NCBI RefSeq assembly: GCF_005796185.1
Contig: NZ_VAHM01000006.1
Coordinates: forward strand, 62,001 to 126,000
DNA from: Pseudarthrobacter sp. NamB4
GTDB lineage: Bacteria; Actinomycetota; Actinomycetes; Actinomycetales; Micrococcaceae
DNA length: 64,000 bases
Direction: 5' to 3'
In this document: positions 26,059-35,152 of the stretch, in pieces
Layout of the letters: the number at the start of each line of letters is the position of its first letter
Numbering within the stretch: position 1 is the first letter of the stretch
Translations under genes and position numbers: made by a program
The notes under the pieces: generated by a model
What the model saw: the letters and a program-made list of their open reading frames with translations, nothing else
Databases searched by the model: none
What the model was told of the DNA's origin: nothing

Positions 26059-26379
26059 TTGAGGACCAATAAGTTTCTGGCGGTCAATGATGAGACAGCC
26101 GCAACCGGTCTCAAGGGTGCCTCGTCGCCTACATGATCCTGTTTGCAGTGGCGTTTGTATCCGTGCCGCTCGTGGCATCCCTCAACCAGGCACAGACTGT
26201 CAACGTAATGCCTTGGACGATGGGGTGCTTTGGGCCTGTCAGCTGTGGCGCTTTGGGTGGTCCTGGCCTTCGACGTGCACGGTTCCGCACGTCCCTACGC
26301 GGCCATGACGAAAGACTTTCGGCCCTTGGGTATCGACTACTCCAAGTCGGTTTCTCGAAGCCCAGGGGCCGTTGGCTAA
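26059..26379 (+). pseudogene. Decayed small membrane protein with two compensating frameshifts
   Basis: Reading through two frame changes gives a coherent protein of about 107 residues. The first part starts at TTG 26059 (LRTNKFLAVNDETAATGLKG) after GGAAAG. A one-base loss near 26120 leads to LVAYMILFAVAFVSVPLVAS. A one-base gain near 26231 leads to GLSAVALWVVLAFDVHGSAR and a TAA at 26377-26379. The two hydrophobic stretches are typical membrane segments. I do not recognise the family. It lies at the junction of the rightward polymerase gene and the leftward flippase gene. Confidence 0.55.
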
Positions 26380-26389
26380 GCCGACAGTG

Positions 26390-27841
26390 CTAGCTGCGAC
26401 GAAGAAGGTGAAGCAGCTCATCGTGCAGGCGGGGGAAGCCGAGCCGGAGAACGCCGTATACCGCGGCCAGCGCGACAACCACCACCGATGCTGTGGTCGG
26501 CACAGGGCCGAGATAGGGGAGCAGGAAGATCACCGATCCGGCCGCCGCCACCGCCAGACTGCATGCCAGGGCCGGCAGGATGGAGAGCAGGAAAGCCTTC
26601 GGCCGGATCTTCAGCACTTTTGCGGCCACAGTCTGCATTCCAGCGGCGAAGAGCAATGCCGTTGCCATTTGCGCGCAGGCGACTGCCGTGATTCCCCACT
26701 GGGCCGCCACCAGCAGGATGGGCACCAGCACGGCGAGCCGTACGATCGAGAAGGCGATCGAAATGCCAGGGCGGCCAATCGCCTTGTAGACGTCGTTTGC
26801 TCCTGCACCCAGGGAGCGTGCGGCCGCGTACAACGACAGGAAAACAAGTGGCATGACCGATTCTGCCCACTGCCCGCCAAAAACAAGCGGGACAATGAGG
26901 GGGGCAAGCACTGCCAGGCCAACGCCCGCTGTCATTCCGTACAAGGACTGGATCCGCACGCCCTTCAGGTATCCCTCACGTAACCGTTCCGGCTGTTTTT
27001 GAACCTGCGTGTAGAGCGGGAACAGAACGGTGGACAGCACGAAGAACACATTGATGATGAGAGCTTCCGGAAGGCGGAAGGCCAGGGTGTAATAACCCAG
27101 GGCCTGCGCCCCGAGAACCACACCGATGATCAAGTAATCGACGTCGAAGATCAGACGCGCCAGCAGATTACTTCCGGCTACTGGGACGCCAAATTTGAAG
27201 TTGGCCCGCAGGGCGTCCTTGCCCACCCGCCAGATCTGCCATGGGGCGTCCCGGCGGACGAGCCACCAGCAAGTGGCAGCGTAGGCAACGGCTCCGGCGG
27301 CGGTGCCGGCCGCAAGGGAGAACGCACCGTAGCCTGCAAAAGCAAGGGCGAGGCTTAGCGCGCCAGTGACGAGCGCCCTCACAATTGGGGCAACCGCGAG
27401 TTTCTTGAACAGAAGATCGCGGCGCAGCAGGGCTTCCGGAACCGCGCCCAACGACGTGGCGAGCAACGCAATAACCAGGACCTGCACCAAGGGGGCAACG
27501 TCCGGCAGCTGGAACAGTCCGGCAATCCACGGTGCTGCCAGGAACGTCACAAGTCCAAGAGTCCCGCCAAGCACTACGGACATCAGCAAAGCTGACCGGG
27601 CTGCCACACCGGAGGGCGGCAAATAGACGAGGGCCTGTGCGACGCCGGCATCGGCAATGGTTTCGATATAGAGCATGAGGACCAGTGCCGCAGCGACGAG
27701 GCCGTACTGTTCGGGGGACAGGAGGCGTGCCAGCACGATCGTCGTCACAAGCACGATGGCCTTGCCACCCACAAGGGCCAGTCCTTGCCAGACCGCTCCC
27801 CGGAAGCCGACCCGCGCCAGTCCACCCGCAACATTCGTCAT
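26390..27841 (-). CDS. Wzx-like polysaccharide flippase (MOP/PST family)
   Basis: A 483-residue membrane protein with 12-14 hydrophobic segments. The opening GAVWQGLALVGGKAIVLVTT and LARLLSPEQYGLVAAALVL match the PST-family start seen in polysaccharide exporters. It should flip undecaprenyl-linked repeat units across the membrane for the Wzy-like enzymes nearby. It is a lone minus-strand gene flanked by plus-strand genes of the same locus, divergent from the glycosyltransferase at 28082. The 240-bp space between them must hold both promoters. Confidence 0.88.
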   Translation of the reverse strand: MTNVAGGLARVGFRGAVWQGLALVGGKAIVLVTTIVLARLLSPEQYGLVAAALVLMLYIETIADAGVAQALVYLPPSGVAARSALLMSVVLGGTLGLVTFLAAPWIAGLFQLPDVAPLVQVLVIALLATSLGAVPEALLRRDLLFKKLAVAPIVRALVTGALSLALAFAGYGAFSLAAGTAAGAVAYAATCWWLVRRDAPWQIWRVGKDALRANFKFGVPVAGSNLLARLIFDVDYLIIGVVLGAQALGYYTLAFRLPEALIINVFFVLSTVLFPLYTQVQKQPERLREGYLKGVRIQSLYGMTAGVGLAVLAPLIVPLVFGGQWAESVMPLVFLSLYAAARSLGAGANDVYKAIGRPGISIAFSIVRLAVLVPILLVAAQWGITAVACAQMATALLFAAGMQTVAAKVLKIRPKAFLLSILPALACSLAVAAAGSVIFLLPYLGPVPTTASVVVVALAAVYGVLRLGFPRLHDELLHLLRRS

Positions 27842-28081
27842 GGTTTTGAGCCTTTCTGTGGCCTCATTGCAGAAGTTTACTGTCTTCCCGCGGTGGGATG
27901 AGGAGAAGTCTGTGTTATTTGAGCTGTTATTGAGGTTGGGGTCCCAGGAGGGCTCTTATCAATAGGAAAGAGTTCCATCCAGGGCGTTTTGGTGCATACT
28001 GGATAAATCTCTCTCTTCCCTGATTTGAGGGATCTTGTCTTCTGAATCTATCGTCCTTTTCGACGTAGAAAGCGGAGTATC

Positions 28082-29215
28082 GTGAGCGAATCAGCTGCAG
28101 TGCCTGCGTCAGGTAATTCAACAATTCCTGCGACGCTCATACTTGTTGCACCCCGTGCCAGTTCAGGCGGAGTAGGCGATTATGCGGAGGAGTTCATTTC
28201 CGCGGCTGTTCCCCTCTTTTCTTCATTTCGGGAGATCAGAACGGGGGGACCGGGCCACGTCGGCCTGAGGGATCTGGTCCGGGACCGAATGAAACTTGCA
28301 AAACAGATCAAGGAAGCACTCGCGGCTGGCCCGGCGGTGGTCCATTTCGAGTTATCGGCAGCATCGTTGGCGCCCTTCTGGCTACTGGCTGGCCGCCCGC
28401 GCGGCATAGTCACAACGGCAACTGTGCATGATCCCCCACGGGCCGTCTGGTGGCCCTTCCTGACCAAATCAGTAGCCAGGAGCAAGGTGATCCACCACGG
28501 GATCCATCTCCCGCTTCGTCCCCTGACGGCAAGGCTCGAGCGACGGCTGCTGAGGGATACAACCCTGTTCGCCCTCAGCGATGTGGGAGCGGCAGCTCTG
28601 CGGGAGGCCTTTCCGCAGTGCCGCGTAGTGAGCGCACATCATTTTGTCCCGGCCAGGATCGCTTTGAAGCCGACCTTCGAGCGGCCACTCGCGGTAGGGC
28701 TTTATGGGCACGCCACCAAGGGCAAAGGCTTCGACAGGCTCCTTGAGCTCCGCCGCGAGCTGCCGCCGGAAGTCGAAATCTGCGTGGCCGGGCGGGGAAC
28801 GGAAAAGCTTCCGCCGGTGCCCGGAGTCACTATCCTCGGTGCCGTCGAGGGACCCAAGGAGGACGCATTTTTCGAATCCGTGCGGGCCATCCTCCTGCCC
28901 TACAACAAGACGAGCCGTTTTTACGGAAGCATCCTGCCTGCCTCGGGTGTCGCATCGCGCGCTTTCGCTTACCGCACCCCCGTGATCGGCTTTGATTCCG
29001 GCACCCTTGGTGAAGCCTCAAGAGCCGGCGGCCTGATCGCAGTACCTGCTTCCGTAAAGGCCCTCGCCGACGTCGCCTACAGAACCATCACGGATGAAGC
29101 GGAACTTGAACGCCTCGAAGACCAGATCAGGGATTTGCAGAAGGAACGGGAAGTCCGCCAGGCGGCTGGACCATTCGTGGCGCACTGGAATGACGCAATC
29201 AGCTCGTCTGCATAA
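28082..29215 (+). CDS. Glycosyltransferase, GT-B fold
   Basis: A 377-residue cytosolic protein. The N-terminal TLILVAPRASSGGVGDYAEE is the glycine-rich start of GT4-type enzymes. The C-terminal half has VGLYGHATKGKGFDRLLELR (start of the nucleotide-sugar domain) and AYRTPVIGFDSGTLGEASRA in place of the usual EX7E loop. The start is GTG 28082, preceded by AAAGCGGAG. It should add one sugar to the lipid-linked repeat unit; donor and linkage cannot be read from the sequence. Confidence 0.8.
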   Translation: MSESAAVPASGNSTIPATLILVAPRASSGGVGDYAEEFISAAVPLFSSFREIRTGGPGHVGLRDLVRDRMKLAKQIKEALAAGPAVVHFELSAASLAPFWLLAGRPRGIVTTATVHDPPRAVWWPFLTKSVARSKVIHHGIHLPLRPLTARLERRLLRDTTLFALSDVGAAALREAFPQCRVVSAHHFVPARIALKPTFERPLAVGLYGHATKGKGFDRLLELRRELPPEVEICVAGRGTEKLPPVPGVTILGAVEGPKEDAFFESVRAILLPYNKTSRFYGSILPASGVASRAFAYRTPVIGFDSGTLGEASRAGGLIAVPASVKALADVAYRTITDEAELERLEDQIRDLQKEREVRQAAGPFVAHWNDAISSSA

Positions 29216-29306
29216 GGAGGATTTCGAGTCCGCCCGGTCCAATACGCGGCCTCCCGCACCCGCCGCAGTGGCGAATGCGGGTTTCCACATACTCGTGCCG
29301 CTGCCC

Positions 29307-29335
29307 TTGAGGGGGTGTGCGGGTCCATCTAGCGT
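29307..29335 (+). promoter_or_regulatory. Candidate promoter TTGAGG-N17-TAGCGT
   Basis: TTGAGG (29307-29312) and TAGCGT (29330-29335) are 17 bp apart, so transcription would begin near 29342. A strong ribosome-binding site (GGGGGAGG) then precedes ATG 29349, which is not in the frame of the polymerase gene downstream. Confidence 0.5.
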
Positions 29336-29478
29336 GGGGGAGGACGGGATGCCCGTCGTTACCCGAATACCCGCAATGTCGCGGGGGTTGGAACCAGCAC
29401 GGAAGAGTCCGGCGCTGGACCCGGCATTGCAGCGAAACTGGAGGCGTTGCAGCGATTCTGGAGAGGGACGATCAACTC

Positions 29479-30858
29479 GTGCTGCTGCCTTTCGTTGTTA
29501 CCGCTTCCGCAGTGATCAGCCTGGTGCTGATCCTGGGACGTGCATACCATGTACTGATCCTGTTCGTTATAGCTGCTGGCTGGTCACAGGCTCCGCTCAT
29601 TAGTCTCACCCGTTCGGACGCCTTCCAGTATCTTGATGACGTCCCGGCGGCTGTCCTCGTTGTGGCTGCGGCCGTAAGGGCGTTCAACGTGCCGGACAGG
29701 CGCTTGAACAGGGCGCTTCTGCTAATGCTGGCGCTGGTCTTCTTGGCAGGTTTTGGCTTCCTTCGTTCACCGGACACGGAGATCGGTATTGCCCAGGCAC
29801 GGCAGGTACTTATGCCACTTGGCCTGATATTTGCCGGCTTCGTCTACAGGGACGACATCGCCTGGTCGAAGGTCTTCAAGTATCTGCTGCTGTTCGTCGG
29901 ACTGACCGTGGCATGGGTTATGACTGAGGAAATCAGACAGGCACCGCTGTTGGACCCGGTCTGGTATCACGTCAACGTTGTGGGCGGTAATCCACGTAGT
30001 ATGCGGGAGGGCCTGCCCCCCGCCTACTACGCCGACGGGGTGTCCGGCGGAGAGCTCGCCTTCCGCCCCGGTGGCCCCTTCATGAACCCGCCTGTCATGG
30101 GTTTCCTGCTCGGAGCGGGAGCTTTTGCCGCCGTCGCAAGACTGCGCGGCCTTGTACGCCTCGGGATGCTTGCGGCAATTGCCGTCGCACTGCTCTTCGC
30201 GTACGCCCGGGCAGGAATCCTGATCTTCCTTGTCGTGACTGCGGTTTACTTCATCTGGCTTAAGGTTGGCAAGCATGCCGGCCTGGTTACTGGCTTGGCG
30301 CTGGCCGGATACCTCTTTATAACGTTCGTGGAGCAGGGCAACACTGCAAGCCACTCCGATGGGCTCTTTTCCGGCTTCATGCTCGGGCTGCAGTCACCCC
30401 TCGGCCTGGGCTTTGGCACCACGGGGTACCAAGCAGCGCTTGAGGGTGCATCCACGGGCGTGGGCAGCGAGAGCCTGTTGGGACTGTACTTCGCCTGGAT
30501 GGGCTGGCCCATGATTATTGCCGTGGTTCTGATCCTGTTACGCCTCTTGAATCTACTCCGGCGGGTGCCGAAAATTCATAGCCTCCCTGTGTGGCTCGCT
30601 GTCGCCTTCCTGATTGCTGTTGCCTCCTCCGAGTCCGCCTCTTCAGTCGCTTCCACGCCAACGCTCTGGCTGTTGGCGGGCGCCGTGCTCGCCATGCGGG
30701 TACCGCCAAAGCGGGGACCGCTGGCGAGTCGCAAGGCCTTGAGCGGGCACATGCAGGCCCGGCTGGCGCTTGTCGCATCCCCGCCGCTGAGGAGGCAAAA
30801 CAGTCATGCCGACGAAATCTCCCGCGGCGGCACGACTGGTTCGTTTTGGATCCACTGA
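29479..30858 (+). CDS. Second Wzy-like polymerase/ligase membrane protein
   Basis: From GTG 29479 the protein is 459 residues with 10-12 hydrophobic segments and a large outer loop (TEEIRQAPLLDP to FRPGGPFMNPPVMGF), a layout like the polymerase at 24.5 kb. QSPLGLGFGTTGYQ resembles the GLG motif near the C-terminus of these families. The frame is open upstream to 29317, but those residues look non-coding. The best promoter and ribosome-binding site point to ATG 29349 in another frame, so the true N-terminus may have been lost by a frameshift near 29460. The polymerase role is inferred from topology and location. Confidence 0.7.
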   Translation: MLLPFVVTASAVISLVLILGRAYHVLILFVIAAGWSQAPLISLTRSDAFQYLDDVPAAVLVVAAAVRAFNVPDRRLNRALLLMLALVFLAGFGFLRSPDTEIGIAQARQVLMPLGLIFAGFVYRDDIAWSKVFKYLLLFVGLTVAWVMTEEIRQAPLLDPVWYHVNVVGGNPRSMREGLPPAYYADGVSGGELAFRPGGPFMNPPVMGFLLGAGAFAAVARLRGLVRLGMLAAIAVALLFAYARAGILIFLVVTAVYFIWLKVGKHAGLVTGLALAGYLFITFVEQGNTASHSDGLFSGFMLGLQSPLGLGFGTTGYQAALEGASTGVGSESLLGLYFAWMGWPMIIAVVLILLRLLNLLRRVPKIHSLPVWLAVAFLIAVASSESASSVASTPTLWLLAGAVLAMRVPPKRGPLASRKALSGHMQARLALVASPPLRRQNSHADEISRGGTTGSFWIH

Positions 30859-30879
30859 TTGGCGACTGGGGTGCTGGGG

Positions 30880-31956
30880 TCATTCTTTCGACAGCAGCAT
30901 GCGGCCCAGCGAGGCCCAACTCTTGGACGACTCGGTATGGAATTGCCTGGCAGCCTGGATCGTCTCGGCCCTTCCTTCACCCAGCGCATACTCGATTGCG
31001 GAGGCCCAGGCTTCAACCTCCACTATGGGCGACTCGTCCCCAGCCGCGACCAAAAGGCGTGATTCAGGTCCGTACAGGTCGCTAAGACTGGTTTGGACGC
31101 GTCCGACAACCGGAACGGCCTGCTCAAGAGCGCGGATAGCAATACCGCTCTGATAGAAGCGCTTGTAAGGGATAACAATGGCGTCGCTTGTTGCAATCAA
31201 TTCGTCAAGCTCATCCTCAGGAACAAAGCGTGCATCTACCTTCCAGCCAGGGATGGCGGGCCAACCGCGGCCGACGATATCCAGGTCGTATGTGGGGCCG
31301 AGCCTGCCCGCCAGCAATTTGAGGAGGTCGAGATCCCGGTCGGCCTTATATTGTCCAAGTACACGAACGCGCGGCCTGGCACCGTCCCGCCGTGTGCGAG
31401 CGGGTTCATACCCGGAATCGGCGGGGCGCAGCATGGGATGAGGTACCACCGCCAGGTCCTCTGACAGTCCGACGGCGTCCATGGCCCGGCCAGCGTCCAT
31501 ACTGTGCACCAGGGTTCCTGGACGCTGCCGCAGTAGCCGTATTAGAGCCGCTATTGCTCCGCTGCTGCCGACGGAGCGGACGAGGGGCCGCGGATCGTGG
31601 TAAACGATGACGCCGGAGTTGCCACAGAAAAGCTTGACCAGGAGAAGATCCAAAAAGCCCAGTACGGGCCAAGTAACCAGAACCTTTCCCGGGGAGTCCT
31701 GCTTCCGCGTCCGCCGGCCGGCAGAATAAAGCAAAGCGGAGTAGTCTGTGAGCCATTTCAGGCGGCCTTTACCGGATTGGGAAGGCTCGACAATAGAAAA
31801 TAATTCCACGGATATTCCGGCGTCGGCCAATTGCTGCATCAGCGCTTCGGTGTAATGATGCAATGCCACTCCGAGCGGGTTTACAACCAATATCCCGGAG
31901 TTTCCATTGCGAGCATTTGCAGTGGGCATTTCGCTTGGGCGCAATCCAGATGTCAT
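30880..31956 (-). CDS. Glycosyltransferase, GT-B fold
   Basis: A 358-residue protein. ILVVNPLGVALHHYTEALMQ near the N-terminus is a GT4-type start, and the C-terminal half carries VRVLGQYKADRDLDLLKLLA and AIVIPYKRFYQSGIAIRALEQ, where the Glu of the EX7E donor site would sit. ATG 31956 overlaps the stop of the upstream glycosyltransferase (ATGA), so the two are coupled; a longer frame to 32034 would run into that gene. It should add a sugar to the repeat unit in the cytoplasm. Confidence 0.8.
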   Translation of the reverse strand: MTSGLRPSEMPTANARNGNSGILVVNPLGVALHHYTEALMQQLADAGISVELFSIVEPSQSGKGRLKWLTDYSALLYSAGRRTRKQDSPGKVLVTWPVLGFLDLLLVKLFCGNSGVIVYHDPRPLVRSVGSSGAIAALIRLLRQRPGTLVHSMDAGRAMDAVGLSEDLAVVPHPMLRPADSGYEPARTRRDGARPRVRVLGQYKADRDLDLLKLLAGRLGPTYDLDIVGRGWPAIPGWKVDARFVPEDELDELIATSDAIVIPYKRFYQSGIAIRALEQAVPVVGRVQTSLSDLYGPESRLLVAAGDESPIVEVEAWASAIEYALGEGRAETIQAARQFHTESSKSWASLGRMLLSKE

Positions 31957-33089
31957 CGCATTTGCCCGCTGCTTACTTCCATGCGCTTTTCGCCGGACAT
32001 TGCCTCTTCCAGGGTCAGTTCGTATTTCCGGCACACATCTTCCCAGTTGTAGTGGGACGCTGCCCGTTTCCTGTTCGCGGCGCGCGCCTTGGCTCTGAGG
32101 CCGTGGTCCGTCAACATCCGGCGGAGCGCGCTCTCGATCGCTCCAGGTTCGGGTGGGACAAGGTGCTCCTCCGTTGCCAGAACCTCAGCGTTGTAGGGCG
32201 TTTTCCGTGCCACCACGGGTGCCCCGCAAGCCATCGCCTGTACCAATGCCGGGTTCGTTCCGCCTACGCTGTGGCCGTGGAAGTAGGCCCCGGCGTGGTG
32301 CCAAAGGGACAGAAGTTTTTTATCATCGCTGAGGTGCCCTAGCCACTGGACGTTTGGATGTTCACCAAGGCGCTGGGCGGCTTCGTCCAGTTCCCCGCCG
32401 TAACCGGTGGATCCTACGATCACCACCGGATGCTGCTCAGCCAGGCGCTCAGCTGCCTGGAAGAACTCCCGTACCGTATTTTCGGGGACAAAGCGGGCAA
32501 CCATGAGTACGTAGGACTCGTCCTTGAGGCCAGGAACAACTTCATTGGGACCGGACATCAGGTTGGCGCCGTACGGTATGAAGACGCTGTCCCGTCCGAA
32601 GTCCTGTTTCCAGCGTCGTTGGATCTCAAGGGAGTCGCTGATGAGGACCGTGCCGTAGCGTGCCGTAAGCCGGGCGCCCAGCCGGAATATCCGCTTGGCA
32701 AGCCAGTTCCACTTCGCCCGTTCCCACTCAATGCCGTCCACATTTACCACACTCGGTATCCCCCTAAGCTTCAGCAGCGGCAGGAAGAAGCCGTTGGCAA
32801 CGTTCATCACCAAGGCGACGTCTGGCCTGTGCCACATGGCATGGAGGACAGAGGACAGGCCGAAGGAAAGGGTGCTCAGCGTCTTGTTCTCGAGCCCAAA
32901 GGTATTTGTGGTCCGGATGCGGGGGTCGCGTGCCTCGTCGTCGTCTTTGGTCTGGCCGGCCCGGCAGTAGACGTTGACATCCCAGCCGGCGTCGGCGAGG
33001 AATGGAGCCAGCCGCCGCACGGCAGTCTCAAAACCGCCATAGTAGCTGGGATAACCGCGTGTTCCGACGACGACGACAGACCTAGACAT
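31953..33089 (-). CDS. Glycosyltransferase family 4 with DUF1972-type N-terminus
   Basis: A 378-residue protein that opens SRSVVVVGTRGYPSYYGGFE, the hallmark of DUF1972 glycosyltransferases (rhamnosyl- or similar transferases of surface polysaccharides). Later motifs are VLMVARFVPENTVREFFQA and GTNPALVQAMACGAPVVARK, the latter holding the donor-binding Glu-type loop. The start is ATG 33089, behind a strong GGAGAAGGA; the upstream frame is Arg/Pro-rich and not coding. It lies downstream of the Wzz/BY-kinase gene, separated by a strong hairpin, and overlaps the next glycosyltransferase. Confidence 0.85.
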   Translation of the reverse strand: MSRSVVVVGTRGYPSYYGGFETAVRRLAPFLADAGWDVNVYCRAGQTKDDDEARDPRIRTTNTFGLENKTLSTLSFGLSSVLHAMWHRPDVALVMNVANGFFLPLLKLRGIPSVVNVDGIEWERAKWNWLAKRIFRLGARLTARYGTVLISDSLEIQRRWKQDFGRDSVFIPYGANLMSGPNEVVPGLKDESYVLMVARFVPENTVREFFQAAERLAEQHPVVIVGSTGYGGELDEAAQRLGEHPNVQWLGHLSDDKKLLSLWHHAGAYFHGHSVGGTNPALVQAMACGAPVVARKTPYNAEVLATEEHLVPPEPGAIESALRRMLTDHGLRAKARAANRKRAASHYNWEDVCRKYELTLEEAMSGEKRMEVSSGQMR

Positions 33090-33120
33090 TCCTTCTCCTC
33101 TGTAAGTGTGGCAAGGGTGC

Positions 33121-33147
33121 CCGAGGGCCCCGTACAGGGGCCCTCGG
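33121..33147 (-). terminator. Perfect 11-bp stem between the BY-kinase and glycosyltransferase genes
   Basis: CCGAGGGCCCC (33121-33131) and GGGGCCCTCGG (33137-33147) are perfect partners around a 5-nt loop. In the direction of transcription no U-run follows, so it is more likely an attenuator or RNA stabiliser than a full terminator. Confidence 0.45.
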
Positions 33148-33183
33148 AAAATGACGCGCCGGGGTATCGGCGCTGGACTTGAC

Positions 33184-34908
33184 CTAGAACGAGGTGGAGC
33201 TCTTCGAAAACTTGTCCCTGCCAACCTCAGACACCGGGCTACGGGTCTCCCGACTGTTGGCCGGCTGTGGGCGCGCAGCCTTGTCCGGAGAAGCAGTCTT
33301 GTCCCGGGCAGCAGCCTTCTCCGGGGAAGAGGTGCTGTCCAGCGAATCCGGCTCGGGCGAGTAATACGAGTAGCCTTCAAACTCCTTCGCCGGGACGCAG
33401 TTCAGCAATGTCCCGAGAATGGTGGCGTTCACTTTTCGGATGTTTCCAAGCGACTTTGTGAGCTGCTCCTTTGTCGTTTGGCCGGCCCTGACAACCACAA
33501 TCGCGCCGTCTGCGATTTTGGCAAGGAGTACGGCGTCCGTCACCGGGAGCAGGGGAGGAGCGTCAATGATCACGATGCCCCTTTCTGCCAGTGAGTTCAA
33601 AAGCTGCTTCATGGCATGCGAACTGAGAAGCTCGCTGGGGTTTGGGGGAGTGCGGCCGGCGCCCAGGATTGACAGGTTTGGCAGATCGCCCCGCTGCTGG
33701 AGGACATCATCCACCTCCGCTTTTCCTGTCAGGACGTCAGTTATCCCGATCCCAGGGACAACATCGAAGATTTTAGCCACGCTCGGGTGCCTAAGGTCTC
33801 CGTCGACCACGATGACAGGATCCCCGGCGGCTGCCATCGCCGATGCCAGGTTGGCGGCAATCGTTGATTTTCCTTCCCCGCTGACCGAGCTCGTAACGAC
33901 GATGATGCGGGGCGGATTGTCGACATCAAGAAAGGTCAGGTTGGTACGCAACTCGCGGAGCGCTTCTGAGAACGCGGGACTTTGCGGGCGTGAACCCGGG
34001 GCGGGAGCTGCAGGCAGGCCCCCCAGCACTTTGTTTTCCCCGGTCAGTCTGAGATCGACGGGAAGCGTACCGACCACCGGTACCGAAAAGAGGTTCTCAA
34101 CCTCTGCCGCGGTACGGAGGCGTCGGTCCAAGCGGTCCCGAAGGAGAGCGGAAGCATAAGCCAAAAGGAGTCCTACTGCCGCCCCATAGAGGGCCGTAAG
34201 CCCCATTCCGGGGGAAACAGGATGGGTGGGAACTGTTGCCGGATCCAGGGGAACCAGGGAAATGGGAGGTGTCACGACGGGCGCGGGCTGTCCTGCCGGA
34301 GCTGCCGGCTGCCCTGCTGCTGCCGCCGCACGTTCCCGCTCCTCGACCTGCCTGGCCAGTTCCACAATCCAGGCATCTGCAACCCTTTGCGCAGTCGTCG
34401 GATTCGGCGATTCAGCTTTGATCCTCATTTCGGCGGTGTCACGCGGAACTGTGACGGTGACGGCCCCCAAAAGGGACTCACCTGTCATGTTCACTCCTGT
34501 GGACGCGCTTACCTTGTCCGCCACAAGCCGTGATTCGGCCAAGGACTTGTAGGTCTTGGCCTTGGCCTTGGCGAGGGTATCCCCGGCCAGGAGGCTGCTC
34601 ACGTTATCCGTCCCGACCGCGAGCACTATTGCGGTGGCTTCCGCGGCAAACACCCGAGGCCGGAAGGCGCTCCACGCCGTAGCCAACACAGTGACGATCA
34701 GGGTGATAACGGTGATGTGCTTCCAGTAGGTCCTGGCGACCCGGGCATAGTCGCTCACGCCCATTCCGGCAGCGGATGCTTCGCTGCCGCCAATCTCCGG
34801 ATTACTCAAGGATCCGATCCCTCCTGCAGGTTGACGTGCCGAATGGGCAGGCATGGCGAAGGGCCCGGGTGCGACCGGGCCGGTGCGAAAGAACTCTTCT
34901 TCTGCCAT
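33184..34908 (-). CDS. Wzz-type chain-length regulator fused to a bacterial tyrosine autokinase
   Basis: A 574-residue protein. One membrane segment near residue 75 and another before residue 270 flank a Wzz-like outer domain. The cytoplasmic BY-kinase domain has Walker A SSVSGEGKSTIAANLA (Lys347), Walker A' VIVVDGDLRHPS and Walker B IVIIDAPPLLPVTDA. The C-terminus has a short tyrosine cluster (GYSYYSPEPD) that should be autophosphorylated. Such proteins set the length of exported polysaccharide through cycles of phosphorylation. ATG 34908 follows GGGGAAG; the frame continues upstream to 35106 but without coding character. Confidence 0.93.
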   Translation of the reverse strand: MAEEEFFRTGPVAPGPFAMPAHSARQPAGGIGSLSNPEIGGSEASAAGMGVSDYARVARTYWKHITVITLIVTVLATAWSAFRPRVFAAEATAIVLAVGTDNVSSLLAGDTLAKAKAKTYKSLAESRLVADKVSASTGVNMTGESLLGAVTVTVPRDTAEMRIKAESPNPTTAQRVADAWIVELARQVEERERAAAAAGQPAAPAGQPAPVVTPPISLVPLDPATVPTHPVSPGMGLTALYGAAVGLLLAYASALLRDRLDRRLRTAAEVENLFSVPVVGTLPVDLRLTGENKVLGGLPAAPAPGSRPQSPAFSEALRELRTNLTFLDVDNPPRIIVVTSSVSGEGKSTIAANLASAMAAAGDPVIVVDGDLRHPSVAKIFDVVPGIGITDVLTGKAEVDDVLQQRGDLPNLSILGAGRTPPNPSELLSSHAMKQLLNSLAERGIVIIDAPPLLPVTDAVLLAKIADGAIVVVRAGQTTKEQLTKSLGNIRKVNATILGTLLNCVPAKEFEGYSYYSPEPDSLDSTSSPEKAAARDKTASPDKAARPQPANSRETRSPVSEVGRDKFSKSSTSF

Positions 34909-35085
34909 GACTTCCCCTTTTTCGTGGTTTCCTGTGTCTGGTGCTGCTTCGGCGTGTTGCCAAGCTAGTACGCGGCCAAACGTCGAAGTTTGATATAGCC
35001 GGGAGCTTGTGGGTGCCCGGGGGGAAGAATGTGGAAACTGCGGATATCTGCAGCAGGCCACCCGCCTGCCCGGCTCCCGGTTAAT

Positions 35086-35135
35086 AAGGCAGTGCCGGGG
35101 CCCCATCCATACGGATGCAACTCCAGCACTGCCTT
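35086..35135 (-). terminator. Compound hairpin after the secreted repeat protein gene
   Basis: AAGGCAGTGC (35086-35095) pairs with GCACTGCCTT (35126-35135), and an inner CATCC/GGATG hairpin sits in the loop. It lies 18 nt past the stop codon at 35153 and is followed in the transcript by AU-rich UAUUAA, so it is a likely terminator. Confidence 0.6.
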
Positions 35136-35152
35136 TGGTCCTCCTGCCTCGC

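Noticed and set aside
29317..29478. N-terminal extension of the second polymerase from GTG 29317
   Set aside because: The added residues are Arg/Trp/Cys-rich and not membrane-like, and no ribosome-binding site precedes them.
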